64,000 nucleotides of DNA. Source: Perlucidibaca wandonensis. GTDB lineage: Bacteria; Pseudomonadota; Gammaproteobacteria; Pseudomonadales; Moraxellaceae. The first letter of the stretch is position 1. Each line of letters begins with the position of its first letter. Location: the NCBI RefSeq assembly GCF_042677145.1, contig NZ_JBHTIT010000001.1, positions 1,798,001-1,862,000 of the forward strand. The letters run 5' to 3'. Positions 18,585-27,249 of the stretch are shown piece after piece. The notes under the pieces are model-generated. The model saw only the letters and a list, made by a program, of their open reading frames with translations, ran no database searches and was not told the origin of the DNA. The translations under genes were made by a program, and so were the position numbers.

Positions 18585-19673
18585 TTACAAATCTAAAGTG
18601 AGGTCGCCGACAGCGGCATTAACGCAGATGCGTAAGCTAGCAGTGTCATCGACATCTAATTCTTGGGTTAATAAGTTGCGTGTCACGCCACCAGACTTGC
18701 CACAGGCGCAAGTGTTACAAATGCCCATACGGCAACCCGAATTTGGCTTGATGCCTTGTGCTTCAAGCGCGTCGAGTAGCGGCATGCCTTGTGGCAAATC
18801 GACATGCTTATTGGACTTCTTCAAGAACACGCGTACGGTCTCTGTGCTGCTGGGAACAAACACTGGCGGCGTAAAGGCTTCGGCATGAAACACCTGCGCT
18901 TGATCGGCAACCAATGTCTGCACAGCGTTCATAAAGCCGGTTGGGCCGCAGGCATATACCGTGCGTTCATTCATGTCGGCAATATCAGCAAAATGCTCGG
19001 CGCATGGACGACCAGTTAAGTCGCCAGCTTGCAGCTCGGTCTCATGCTCATAAATCGGCACTAATCGAAGCTGCGGGTATTGCGCTGCTAGCACCTCTAG
19101 CTCGGTGCGGAAAATCAGATCAGCACGTGTACGCGCCCAAAACATAAACACCACATCACTGGGCATTTGTTGTTGCGCAAGCTCACGCAGCAGGCTCATC
19201 AAAGGCGTAACACCGCTACCGGCTGCGAGCATGACGATTTTTTCTGGTGCGCCTTGAGCAAAGGTCATGTCACCAAAAGCTTGGCCGAGCTCAATGCGAT
19301 CGCCAACACTTACCCGATCGACTAAGTAATTACTAACGCGACCATTCGGTACTTTTTTCACGGTAATGGCGAGTAAGCCAGTTGCCGCAGGCGCTTCGCT
19401 GAAGCTATAGCTGCGAGTATGGCGAATGCCGTCAATCTCTACGCTGAGGTTGACGTGCTGACCAGCCTTGAAGCCAGAGAAATTACGATTAGGTTTAACG
19501 ACCAAAGTAACAGTGTCGGCTGTTTCCATCCAGCGCGCAACGACGCGGCAAACGGTGCGCTCAACACGGCTATCAAGGCCTAACTCGGCGGCCCAGAAGT
19601 CGATGACCGAAGGGGTCACTACAGACTTAACGACACGACCAACAAATGAGGGTAAGACAAATTGCGACGACAT
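18585..19673 (-). CDS. Ferredoxin-NAD(P) reductase with plant-type 2Fe-2S domain (DesC-like)
   Basis: A 362-residue electron-transfer flavoprotein. The FAD-binding motif is RSYSFSEAP, the NAD(P)-binding motif AAGSGVTPLMSLL, and the C-terminal 2Fe-2S cluster uses CRMGICNTC with a later Cys (LRICVNA). It should pass electrons from NAD(P)H to the downstream desaturase. I chose the ATG at 19673, which has GGAG 7 bases upstream, over an in-frame ATG at 19694. It is the first gene of the desaturase operon and its promoter (19705-19745) is rich in palindromes. Confidence 0.9.
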   Translation of the reverse strand: MSSQFVLPSFVGRVVKSVVTPSVIDFWAAELGLDSRVERTVCRVVARWMETADTVTLVVKPNRNFSGFKAGQHVNLSVEIDGIRHTRSYSFSEAPAATGLLAITVKKVPNGRVSNYLVDRVSVGDRIELGQAFGDMTFAQGAPEKIVMLAAGSGVTPLMSLLRELAQQQMPSDVVFMFWARTRADLIFRTELEVLAAQYPQLRLVPIYEHETELQAGDLTGRPCAEHFADIADMNERTVYACGPTGFMNAVQTLVADQAQVFHAEAFTPPVFVPSSTETVRVFLKKSNKHVDLPQGMPLLDALEAQGIKPNSGCRMGICNTCACGKSGGVTRNLLTQELDVDDTASLRICVNAAVGDLTLDL

Positions 19674-19704
19674 TTTGCGTCTCCAAGTGAACATCTACAC
19701 ACTC

Positions 19705-19745
19705 AGAGTACACATGTACTTATTTTAGGTCAACACTTGTACACT
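19705..19745 (-). promoter_or_regulatory. Desaturase operon promoter with two overlapping operator-like palindromes
   Basis: On the minus strand TTGACC (19733-19728) and TACTCT (19710-19705) are separated by exactly 17 bases, a good sigma-70 promoter. The -10 side is covered by AGTACA-CA-TGTACT (19707-19720), a perfect 6-bp inverted repeat. The -35 side is covered by the imperfect palindrome AGTGTACAAGTGTTGACC (19745-19728). The latter resembles the DesT-type TetR operators of Pseudomonas desCB and fab genes as I remember them. Confidence 0.65.
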
Positions 19746-19769
19746 CAATTTTTTAAATAAGCTTTTAGC

Positions 19770-21203
19770 TTAAGTAAAATCAGGCACTTGCAATGGCTTT
19801 AGGGCCTCATGTAGTTGCGGCAAAATGGCATCCGCTTGCTGCCACCCCCATTGAAATGCCTTATCGAACACCGCTTCGGTGGGCAATAAATTCACTGGCG
19901 ATGGTGTTGGCTGAAAGCGAACTAGCCAATCGTAATAGGGCCGCTGCGCCGGTAATTGCGCCTGAATAGCCTGCGTTACGGGGATCAGCCAAGCATGGCC
20001 TGCACTCCATTGCGGATGGAAACAGTCCAGCGCTAGATAGTAAGCATTACGGGTGCCAATACGGCCCGACTGCACACCCTTCCAAGCGGCGCGAGCCGGC
20101 ACATTTGCCACCGTGCCGCCATCCATGAAGGCGCGTAATTTATGCGTTTCACGCAGATCGCTGAGAATTTTCAGGCTATGCGCATCTTCTCGCCAAGGTG
20201 CGTATTGCAACACACCGGGAATCGCCGAAGACAAACCAATGGCATCGACAACGCGCATCTCACGCGTGACTTCATCTCGGCCCAGAACGATACCTTTGGC
20301 AACGTGCGGACTGAAGTAGCTCAGCAGCTGCAACATGCGCTCTGCCACCACTAGCGGTGCGCCCAGCATATGGCTACGGCGCTCAGGAGCGGCAGGCAAA
20401 TCACGGTAGGCCGAGAGTTTTACGCCGGCTATCAATGCATCGTAGGGAATGGCCAAGTCTTTGATGCGCAGCGGCGAGCCATCCGGATGACGCAGCATTT
20501 GATCCATGCCACGCAAATGCAGGCGCACGGCACCAGGCAAACTCAAGGCACCACCGATGGTAGGTCGCGAGAAAATCTGCCGCATGCGCAGACCCTTGCC
20601 CCAGGCCATCAAGGCATCAATATCAGGCTCAGCATCTCGTGCCATCAGGCCGCCAAGCAAGGCACCAATGGACGCACCGACGATATACGAGGGCATCAAG
20701 CCCTCAGCCTTTAAGCGCGCGACTAAGCCAATATAGACAAAGCCAGAGCCACCACCGCCACCCGGCATCAGCACCAAAACTTTGTGGCAAAGCTCGGCAT
20801 CGAGTTCGGCAGCACTAAAGTCGTGGGCATGTGTTGCAATGAGTTCACGCCGCGCCTGCGCGGTCGCCGTACGCACACCGTCGACTTGCTGACGTGCTTG
20901 GCTTAAGCGCAGCAATATATTGCGTTGTTCCCGCAGCGGAACATAGAGCGTGTCTAGCAAAAGCTGGCGCAAGCTCGACACCGGCGAGGTATTGAGCGTG
21001 ACCTCTTTACGTACTTCACGCTGTTCGCCACGAGGGCCTGCAGCACCGGGGCTAAACGCTCGCAAGCGTGCCAGCACTAAGGCATAGCGCAGAAGCTGGT
21101 AGTCCGCTTTCGGCAGCACATCGCTGTGCGCAAGATGGCTACGAATGAGCGAGGCCTCCATTCGCTTAATGCGCAGTAAGGCGTCTTCCTCGCTCAGACT
21201 CAT
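19770..21203 (-). CDS. Patatin-like phospholipase
   Basis: A 477-residue serine hydrolase of the patatin family. The glycine-rich oxyanion loop is MPGGGGGSGF (about residue 150), the nucleophile is in GASIGALLGG (about 182) and the dyad Asp in FMDGGTVANVP (about 357). The catalytic domain is preceded by about 145 residues of mostly helical, charged sequence. No signal peptide or beta-barrel domain, so it differs from secreted PlpD and looks intracellular, nearer the NTE-type/RssA-like group. It starts 4 bp after mscL and ends just before the desaturase promoter. Confidence 0.9.
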   Translation of the reverse strand: MSLSEEDALLRIKRMEASLIRSHLAHSDVLPKADYQLLRYALVLARLRAFSPGAAGPRGEQREVRKEVTLNTSPVSSLRQLLLDTLYVPLREQRNILLRLSQARQQVDGVRTATAQARRELIATHAHDFSAAELDAELCHKVLVLMPGGGGGSGFVYIGLVARLKAEGLMPSYIVGASIGALLGGLMARDAEPDIDALMAWGKGLRMRQIFSRPTIGGALSLPGAVRLHLRGMDQMLRHPDGSPLRIKDLAIPYDALIAGVKLSAYRDLPAAPERRSHMLGAPLVVAERMLQLLSYFSPHVAKGIVLGRDEVTREMRVVDAIGLSSAIPGVLQYAPWREDAHSLKILSDLRETHKLRAFMDGGTVANVPARAAWKGVQSGRIGTRNAYYLALDCFHPQWSAGHAWLIPVTQAIQAQLPAQRPYYDWLVRFQPTPSPVNLLPTEAVFDKAFQWGWQQADAILPQLHEALKPLQVPDFT

Positions 21204-21207
21204 GGCT

Positions 21208-21621
21208 TTAGCCTTTTTGTTTCAATAGGTCGCGAATTTCCATCAAGAGCTGCTCTTGTGGCGTTGGCGGAACTGGCGCTGCGGCCTTCTCAGGTGCTGG
21301 CTCAGGTTTGCGCTTCATCGAGTTGATGCCTTTCACAGCCATCATCACTGAGAATGCAACGATGAAGAAATCTAGTAATGTTTGCAGAAACTTACCGTAG
21401 TTCAGTAGCACAGCGGGTTGATCACCAACTGCTTCTTTTAGCACTACCGCAAGGTCAACAAAGCTGACACCGCCAACTAAGACACCAATAGGTGGCATGA
21501 CAATATCGCCAACAAACGACGATACGATTTTGCCAAATGCAGCACCAATGATGATGCCGACAGCGAGATCAATCACATTGCCTTTAATAGCAAACTGACG
21601 GAATTCTTGGATCAGGCTCAT
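21208..21621 (-). CDS. mscL: Large-conductance mechanosensitive channel MscL
   Basis: A 137-residue channel protein, the usual length for MscL. It opens MSLIQEFRQFAIKGNVIDLAVG, with the first pore helix (GNVIDLAVGIIIGAAFGKIV) and a second helix around residues 75-97 (LLDFFIVAFSVMMAV), then the cytoplasmic helix ending QLLMEIRDLLKQKG. I chose the ATG at 21621, preceded by AGGAGG at 6 bases; an upstream in-frame start at 21681 would add 20 residues not seen in the family. It releases solutes on hypo-osmotic shock. It pairs with the patatin gene downstream (4-bp gap). Confidence 0.96.
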   Translation of the reverse strand: MSLIQEFRQFAIKGNVIDLAVGIIIGAAFGKIVSSFVGDIVMPPIGVLVGGVSFVDLAVVLKEAVGDQPAVLLNYGKFLQTLLDFFIVAFSVMMAVKGINSMKRKPEPAPEKAAAPVPPTPQEQLLMEIRDLLKQKG

Positions 21622-21774
21622 TAGAGGCCTCCTAGGTTGCTCAGCCGAGTGGCAGGCGCCTATTAAACGGTGCAATGACAAAAGCGTCTAGCCCGAAACA
21701 GAGTTTTCCATCGCTCGCAGTCATCTAGTGCACTGCTATACTGCCTACATTATTGACTCAAACAGGGCCGCGAC

Positions 21775-22785
21775 ATGACCACAGAGCAACACATTACCTT
21801 CACCGACTGGCTGCATGACTCAAGCCGCGGCCATGGCGCCCTGCCCGCTAATCTCATCCAAACCCTGATGGTCACGGCTGAAGCCTGTCGTCGTATTGGC
21901 GCCGCCATTGGCCAAGGTGCGCTCGCTGGCGTGCTTGGCGCTGCCGGCAGCGAAAATGTGCAAGGTGAAGATCAGAAAAAGCTCGACGTCATCGCCAATG
22001 ATATTTTGCTACAGCTACATAGCGACGGCAGCCACCTAGCCGGTATGGCTTCGGAAGAAATGGACGACCCATTCCCTGTGCCACACCCGGGCAGCGAAGG
22101 CGCTTACTTACTCTTATTTGATCCGCTCGATGGCTCATCAAACATCGACATCAATGCGCCCGTAGGCACCATTTTCTCTGTGCTGCCGGCACCAAACGGC
22201 TGCGATGCCCGCGATGCCTCCGTGTTTTTACAGCCCGGCAGCGCCCAAGTTGCCGCTGGCTATGCCATTTATGGCCCATCAACGCAGTTCATTCTTACCC
22301 TAGGCCATGGCGTGCATGCCTTCACGCTCGATCGCTACAGCGGCGAGCTCCTGCTCACCCAAGAAAACTTAACTCTGCCCGCGCAAACGCAGGAGTTCGC
22401 CATCAATATGTCGAATCAGCGCTTTTGGGAAGCACCGGTGCAGAGCTATGTCGCGGATTTGCTCGCCGGCAAAACCGGCCCGCGCGCGAAAGATTTCAAT
22501 ATGCGTTGGGTTGCCGCAATGGTCGCCGATGTCCATCGCCTACTCTGTCGTGGCGGCGTATTTCTCTATCCACTCGATAGCAAAATGGCCAGCAAAGGCG
22601 GCAAATTACGCCTGATGTATGAGGCAAACCCAATGGCTTGGTTGGTCGAGCAAGCCGGCGGCGAGGCCAGCACCGGTCATCAGCGCATCATGGATATTCA
22701 GCCTAGCGGCCTGCACCAACGCGTGCCGGTGATGCTTGGTGCTAGCGAAGAAATCGCTGAGTTGACCCGCCTGCATAGTGCTTAA
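21775..22785 (+). CDS. fbp: Fructose-1,6-bisphosphatase class I
   Basis: A 336-residue gluconeogenic phosphatase that hydrolyses fructose 1,6-bisphosphate. The metal and substrate site LFDPLDGSSNIDIN (about residues 118-131) is intact, as is the SEEM motif (ASEEMDD) before it. Length matches the E. coli enzyme (332). It is divergent from mscL and overlaps or abuts mtgA at its 3' end. Confidence 0.95.
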   Translation: MTTEQHITFTDWLHDSSRGHGALPANLIQTLMVTAEACRRIGAAIGQGALAGVLGAAGSENVQGEDQKKLDVIANDILLQLHSDGSHLAGMASEEMDDPFPVPHPGSEGAYLLLFDPLDGSSNIDINAPVGTIFSVLPAPNGCDARDASVFLQPGSAQVAAGYAIYGPSTQFILTLGHGVHAFTLDRYSGELLLTQENLTLPAQTQEFAINMSNQRFWEAPVQSYVADLLAGKTGPRAKDFNMRWVAAMVADVHRLLCRGGVFLYPLDSKMASKGGKLRLMYEANPMAWLVEQAGGEASTGHQRIMDIQPSGLHQRVPVMLGASEEIAELTRLHSA

Positions 22786-22789
22786 ACGT

Positions 22790-23524
22790 ATGCGTAAAAA
22801 CACGAAAAGCACGCGGCGCAAAGCCAAGCCGCTGTGGCGGCGTTTGCTTGGGCGCTTAGTGCTGCTCTCGCTAACCATGGTGCTGGCTTGGCACGCATGG
22901 GTATATGCGCAGATTTGGTGGTGGGAAAGTCGGCCGGTGCAGTCGACGGCGTTTATGAGTGCTCGCCTAGATGCCATGCAGCAGCAAAATCCGGACGCGG
23001 CACTGAAGCATAAATGGGTGCCGTATGAGCGTATCTCAGGCTCATTAAAACGCGCGGTAATGGTCGCAGAAGATAGTGGCTTCACTCAGCACGAAGGCTT
23101 CGACTGGGATGGCATTGAGGTAGCGTGGAAGAAAAATATTAAGAAGGGTCGCATTGTTGCCGGCGGCTCTACAATTTCGCAGCAGCTGGCGAAAAACCTA
23201 TTTTTATCAGGCTCGCGCTCGCCCTTGCGCAAAGGCGAAGAAGCCATCATCACGCTGATGATCGAACAGCGCTTAGATAAGCGGCGTATCTTCGAAATTT
23301 ATCTAAATGTGATCGAATGGGGCGATGGTGTGTTTGGTGCCGAAGCCGCCGCACGGCATTATTTCGGCGTTTCCGCGAATAATCTAAGCCCGCAACAAGC
23401 GGCGAAACTAGCTGCGATGATCCCCAACCCGCGCTACTACGATAAGCATCGCAGCACGCGCTATTTGAACCGCCGTACTGCGACTATTTCGAAGCGGATG
23501 CATCAGGTGCGTCCGCCAAAATAA
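22790..23524 (+). CDS. mtgA: Monofunctional biosynthetic peptidoglycan transglycosylase
   Basis: A 244-residue GT51 glycan-chain polymerase. It has a basic N-terminus, one transmembrane anchor (about residues 18-38), and the lytic glycosyltransferase motifs AEDSGFTQHEGFDW (catalytic Glu), GGSTISQQLAKNLFL and IEWGDGVFGAEAAARHYF. The ATG at 22790 is 5 bp past the fbp stop; an in-frame GTG at 22778 would overlap fbp by 8 bases, and neither has a clear SD. The 3' end overlaps the convergent TetR gene by 41 bp. Confidence 0.94.
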   Translation: MRKNTKSTRRKAKPLWRRLLGRLVLLSLTMVLAWHAWVYAQIWWWESRPVQSTAFMSARLDAMQQQNPDAALKHKWVPYERISGSLKRAVMVAEDSGFTQHEGFDWDGIEVAWKKNIKKGRIVAGGSTISQQLAKNLFLSGSRSPLRKGEEAIITLMIEQRLDKRRIFEIYLNVIEWGDGVFGAEAAARHYFGVSANNLSPQQAAKLAAMIPNPRYYDKHRSTRYLNRRTATISKRMHQVRPPK

Positions 23525-24266
23525 CCAAATGGCGCATCATCGCAACTAAGACAACGTGCAAGTTTTCCGCGATGGTGTCGATGGGCTCTTGAAAGCCATT
23601 GATCATCCAGCGCGAAACCACGGTAATCACCGAGCCCAGCATCGCCACCGATAAAATGTCGGGCTGCAAAGGTGCCGGCAAGGCTTTCGCGTCAAGCAGT
23701 GGAGCCACCATAAGCTGCATGAGCTGGGCAAAGTCTTCGACGCTTTTGCGGTAGCGCTGATCGACACGCTCGCTCACTCCTAGCACCTCAACAAATAATA
23801 GCTGAGCCATCCGTGGGTCATCACGCATGATGCTAAGAAACGCCACCAAGGTGGCGTAGGCCATGGCTGAGACATCGCGCGGTGCATCCATCACAGCAGC
23901 CAATACGCGCTCGCGTACACGCTGATTGGTGTAGTCGTAGACCACGCAAAGCAAGTCTTCGCTATTGGAGAATGATTCGTAAAAATAGCGCTCAGTCAGC
24001 CCTGCTTCAGCACAAATACTGCGCACCGTGGAGCTGTGATAACCCCGCGAACCAAACACGGTCAGCCCTGCCTCGACAAAGCGTTGGCGGCGCTCAGCTT
24101 GTCGCGCCTCTTCACTGACGCCGCGATAGCGTCTGCCGCGATCGGCTGATGGCTTTTTCTCGGCAGCTTTCTTCGCAGCAGGATTTTTAGCAGCAGCGGT
24201 TTTCGCGGAAGAGGCCTTCACTTCGGCGGCCTGCTTGCTTGGTTTTTTCGGCGACTCATCGATCAT
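23484..24266 (-). CDS. TetR/AcrR-family regulator with Lys/Ala-rich N-terminal tail
   Basis: A 260-residue repressor-type protein. Residues 1-45 are Lys/Ala/Pro-rich (KTAAAKNPAAKKAAEKKPS), like a histone H1/AlgP-type tail. A TetR helix-turn-helix follows at about 58-105 (FGSRGYHSSTVRSICAEAGLTERYFYESF) and then a ligand/dimer domain. The tail is well beyond the usual TetR length (about 200) and may add non-specific DNA binding. It overlaps mtgA tail to tail by 41 bp and starts 12 bp after the next minus-strand gene. Targets unknown; the desaturase operators at 19705-19745 are one guess. Confidence 0.88.
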   Translation of the reverse strand: MIDESPKKPSKQAAEVKASSAKTAAAKNPAAKKAAEKKPSADRGRRYRGVSEEARQAERRQRFVEAGLTVFGSRGYHSSTVRSICAEAGLTERYFYESFSNSEDLLCVVYDYTNQRVRERVLAAVMDAPRDVSAMAYATLVAFLSIMRDDPRMAQLLFVEVLGVSERVDQRYRKSVEDFAQLMQLMVAPLLDAKALPAPLQPDILSVAMLGSVITVVSRWMINGFQEPIDTIAENLHVVLVAMMRHLVILADAPDASASK

Positions 24267-24278
24267 GCTATTTCCAGG

Positions 24279-24770
24279 TTAGCGCTTCGCTTTCGGACTA
24301 TGGCCATTAGCCGTTAGCGCAACTTCGTAGCAATCATCAACATGGCTCATGGCCAACTTGCGCATGATCCAATAACCCAAAGTTGCGGCGACAATTTGCC
24401 CACCTAACGGAATAAATTTCGTCACTTGCTTCGCCACAATGCGCGTACCCATGCCTTGCAGGCTGCGACGAATCAGCTCGCGGGTAACGACCATACCAAT
24501 CAACTCGCTGCCGCGCTCAGCGCGCCGCTTCCATACTTGAATGCGCGTCTCATCTGACATCTGCGCAATTTGTTCAGGCTCAAGGCCGAAGCGCTGGTTG
24601 ATCTCAGGCACAACTTTAATCAACACGCCGACATCAAATACCACATCAAATAAAGGCACTGGCACAATGGCTGCGCCGGCAGAGACCCACGCTATGCGAC
24701 GCACTTTGCGCTGACAGTCTTTTTTAATTTGGGCCAGCTCGGCCTCGGTAAATGGCTTGGTTACGGACAC
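24279..24770 (-). CDS. Small DUF697/YcjF-like membrane protein
   Basis: A 163-residue protein with two hydrophobic hairpin regions (about residues 26-55, WVSAGAAIVPVPLFDVVFDVG, and about 115-137, FIPLGGQIVAATLGYWIM). The Pro-rich hydrophobic turn is typical of DUF697-type proteins. Function is unknown. It is upstream of the TetR gene in the same direction (12 bp) and divergent from the ZnuD-like receptor, so it could be influenced by the Zur box at 24853. Confidence 0.7.
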   Translation of the reverse strand: MSVTKPFTEAELAQIKKDCQRKVRRIAWVSAGAAIVPVPLFDVVFDVGVLIKVVPEINQRFGLEPEQIAQMSDETRIQVWKRRAERGSELIGMVVTRELIRRSLQGMGTRIVAKQVTKFIPLGGQIVAATLGYWIMRKLAMSHVDDCYEVALTANGHSPKAKR

Positions 24771-24852
24771 AGATGCACCCCTTAATCATCGATGCCGCAT
24801 CATAACGCAGTCGATGATGCCTGCCGAATAGTCTTAGGGCTTGCACTAAAAG

Positions 24853-24867
24853 TGTTATGGTATAACA
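24853..24867. promoter_or_regulatory. Zur box
   Basis: TGTTATGGTATAACA is a perfect 6-3-6 inverted repeat matching the core of proteobacterial Zur operators (TGTTATNNTATAACA-like). It lies 31 bp before the receptor start and 83 bp from the divergent gene. Confidence 0.8.
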
Positions 24868-24898
24868 TATCGGCCATCAGCCACCGGAGATATGTTTA

Positions 24899-26938
24899 AT
24901 GCGCGCCCGCCTTTATCGCTCTACACCTTTAAGTCTTTTTGCCCTTACTGCATTAGCTAGCGGCATGAGTTTGGCCAACACCCCAGAAGCCAAGCCATTA
25001 CTCGAAATAACCATTAGCGCCAGCCCTTTAGGCCGCACTGCCGATGAGTTAGTACAGCCTATTGCAGTTTTGAGCGGTGAAGACTTGGCCAGTAAGAAGC
25101 GCGCAAGCATTGGCGAAACTTTAGCAAATGAGCCCGGCATTAGCACCGGCGACTTTGGCGCTGGGGCATCACGTCCGGTCATTCGCGGACAATCTGGTCC
25201 ACGCGTCGATGTGCTCGCCAACGGCATTAGCGCCATGGATGTGTCGGCGCTCAGCCCCGATCATGCGGTCACCATCAACCCCTTAATCGCGCGCCAAATC
25301 GAAATTATTAAAGGCCCCGCGAGCCTGCTTTACGGCAGCAGCGCCTCTGGCGGCGTGGTCAATGTCACCGACTCGCGCCTTGCCACCGAGGTAACCGAAG
25401 GCTTTTCAGGATCGCTAGAGGCGAGCCAAGGCTCCAACGCACGCAACGCTCTAGGCGCGGCCGACATCAACTATGGCCAAGGCAATCACCAATGGCATAT
25501 CGACGGAACCCGTAGCCGCAGCGAAAACTACGCCATTCCAGGCAATGCGGCTGTGGATGGCAGCAGTCCGAGCCAAGGCCGCCTCGCCAATAGCGCCAAC
25601 GACCTCGATAACGGCGCACTCGGCTATAGCTATATCAGCGATGCAGGCAATGCCTTTGGCTTCTCCGCCAGCCAATACGACCAACGTTATGGCCTGCCGG
25701 TGGAGGATGAAGCATTTATCGTTATGCGCCAGCGCCGCTACGACGCACAGGCGCTGCTTCGTGACCCTATTTCAGCATTGGAGTCTCTACGCTTCAAGAT
25801 CAGCGACTCGCGCTATGGCCACACCGAGTTTGAAGATGCCGCCACTGCCGGCACACGCTTCACCAATAATGAAACGCAGGCACGCATTGAAGCTGTGCAT
25901 CAGCCTATTGCCGGCTTTCGTGGCGTGGTCGGTGTGCAATTAGGTCAACGCGAATTTGCCGCCATTGGCGATGAGGCTTATGTGCCGGCAACCAAAAGCC
26001 AGCAGGCTGGACTTTTTGTGCTGGAAGAGCGCCGCTTTGGCCGCAATAAAATTGAGTTAGGTGCGCGGGTGGAAAGCGTACGAATGGACCCAGAAGGAGC
26101 CGTTGCTCGTGACTTTACGCCGGTCAGTGCATCGTTAGGCAATCTTTATGACATCAGCGAAAACAGCCACTTACGTATCACGCTAACGCATGCTGAACGT
26201 GCACCGGCCATTGAGGAGTTGTATGCCCAAGGCCCTCACGCCGCCACTGGAACCTTCGAAGTTGGCGGCGCTCAGCTGCGCTTAGAACAGAGTCAAGATT
26301 TGGAGATTGGCTTTGATCATCACCAAGGCCGCTTTGGCTTCGAGGCCAGCGTATTTCACAAGCAGGCACGCAATTATATTTATGCCAGTGAAGTCGACGA
26401 TGGCCTCGGCAATCCAACACGAGTTGAAGACGATGGCACTGTCAATGCTGCCGGCGAGTTCTTGTTGATCAACTATCGTCAAAATCGCGCTCGCTTCAGC
26501 GGCTACGAACTCGCCGCCAACTATGCGCTTTTAAATGAAACCGACGGCCCCGTACAGCTGAGCATTCGCGGCTTTACCGATGCCGTGCGTGGCACCATCG
26601 AAACTTCGACTGGCGATGCTCCTGCGCCACGTCTAACTCCGGCACGCTATGGCCTGAGCTTGCATGGCCACTTTAAAGCCACCAGCGCCAACATCAGCTA
26701 TGTTCAGGCCATGGATCAAGATCGCCCAGGTCGCCTCGACACACAAACTGCCGGCTATGGCCTGCTAAATGCCGATGTCAGCGTAGTGCTGCACCGTCAT
26801 GGCAGCAGCGAGGCCAGTGTTTTCGTGCAAGGCACTAACTTGCTCGATGATGATATTCGCCGCGCCACATCGTTCATTAAGGATGCCGTGCCAGCGCCAG
26901 GGCGTGGCGGCGTCGTAGGCTTGCGATATAAGTTTTAG
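24899..26938 (+). CDS. znuD: TonB-dependent outer-membrane receptor, ZnuD-like (zinc uptake)
   Basis: A 679-residue TonB-dependent receptor. The signal peptide covers about residues 1-26 (ending GMSLAN). The plug domain spans about 45-170 with PIAVLSGEDL, SRPVIRGQSGPRV and IEIIKGPASLLYGSSASGGVVNV; the beta-barrel follows and ends in VVGLRYKF with the terminal Phe. The plug closely follows Neisseria ZnuD (e.g. SPDHAVTINPL, GISAMDVSALSP). The Zur box just upstream supports zinc regulation. No long His-rich surface loop is present, though GFDHHQGRFGF is a small His cluster. SD is GGAGA 8 bases before the ATG. Confidence 0.85.
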   Translation: MRARLYRSTPLSLFALTALASGMSLANTPEAKPLLEITISASPLGRTADELVQPIAVLSGEDLASKKRASIGETLANEPGISTGDFGAGASRPVIRGQSGPRVDVLANGISAMDVSALSPDHAVTINPLIARQIEIIKGPASLLYGSSASGGVVNVTDSRLATEVTEGFSGSLEASQGSNARNALGAADINYGQGNHQWHIDGTRSRSENYAIPGNAAVDGSSPSQGRLANSANDLDNGALGYSYISDAGNAFGFSASQYDQRYGLPVEDEAFIVMRQRRYDAQALLRDPISALESLRFKISDSRYGHTEFEDAATAGTRFTNNETQARIEAVHQPIAGFRGVVGVQLGQREFAAIGDEAYVPATKSQQAGLFVLEERRFGRNKIELGARVESVRMDPEGAVARDFTPVSASLGNLYDISENSHLRITLTHAERAPAIEELYAQGPHAATGTFEVGGAQLRLEQSQDLEIGFDHHQGRFGFEASVFHKQARNYIYASEVDDGLGNPTRVEDDGTVNAAGEFLLINYRQNRARFSGYELAANYALLNETDGPVQLSIRGFTDAVRGTIETSTGDAPAPRLTPARYGLSLHGHFKATSANISYVQAMDQDRPGRLDTQTAGYGLLNADVSVVLHRHGSSEASVFVQGTNLLDDDIRRATSFIKDAVPAPGRGGVVGLRYKF

Positions 26939-26992
26939 CCGTGGCATGGTTAAATAGCGCATTCAATTTTGTGCGAAAAACGGAGAGCCGCG

Positions 26993-27244
26993 ATGACGGA
27001 CGCAACGCAAGCAAAGCCTGTCGATTTTGAGCGCGCGCTCGCCGAACTAGAGTCGCAAGTGCAGCGCTTAGAAGGCGGCGACTTGCCATTGGAAGATGCA
27101 CTAAAAGCCTTCGAAGAAGGCGTGCGCCTCACCCGCCAATGCCAGCAATCGCTAGATGCCGCCGAGCAAAAAGTGCAGCTGCTACTCGCCAAGCGCGATG
27201 GCAGCCTCGACACCGAGGCATTCACACCGCGCGACGATAGCTAA
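26993..27244 (+). CDS. xseB: Exodeoxyribonuclease VII small subunit
   Basis: An 83-residue helical protein with the XseB core FERALAELESQVQRLEGGDLPLEDAL and EEGVRLTRQCQQSLDAAEQKV. It pairs with XseA (not in the window) to degrade single-stranded DNA. The ATG at 26993 has GGAGAG upstream; an in-frame start at 26969 adds 8 non-conserved residues. It begins the xseB-ispA-dxs group usual in gammaproteobacteria. Confidence 0.93.
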   Translation: MTDATQAKPVDFERALAELESQVQRLEGGDLPLEDALKAFEEGVRLTRQCQQSLDAAEQKVQLLLAKRDGSLDTEAFTPRDDS

Positions 27245-27249
27245 GCACC

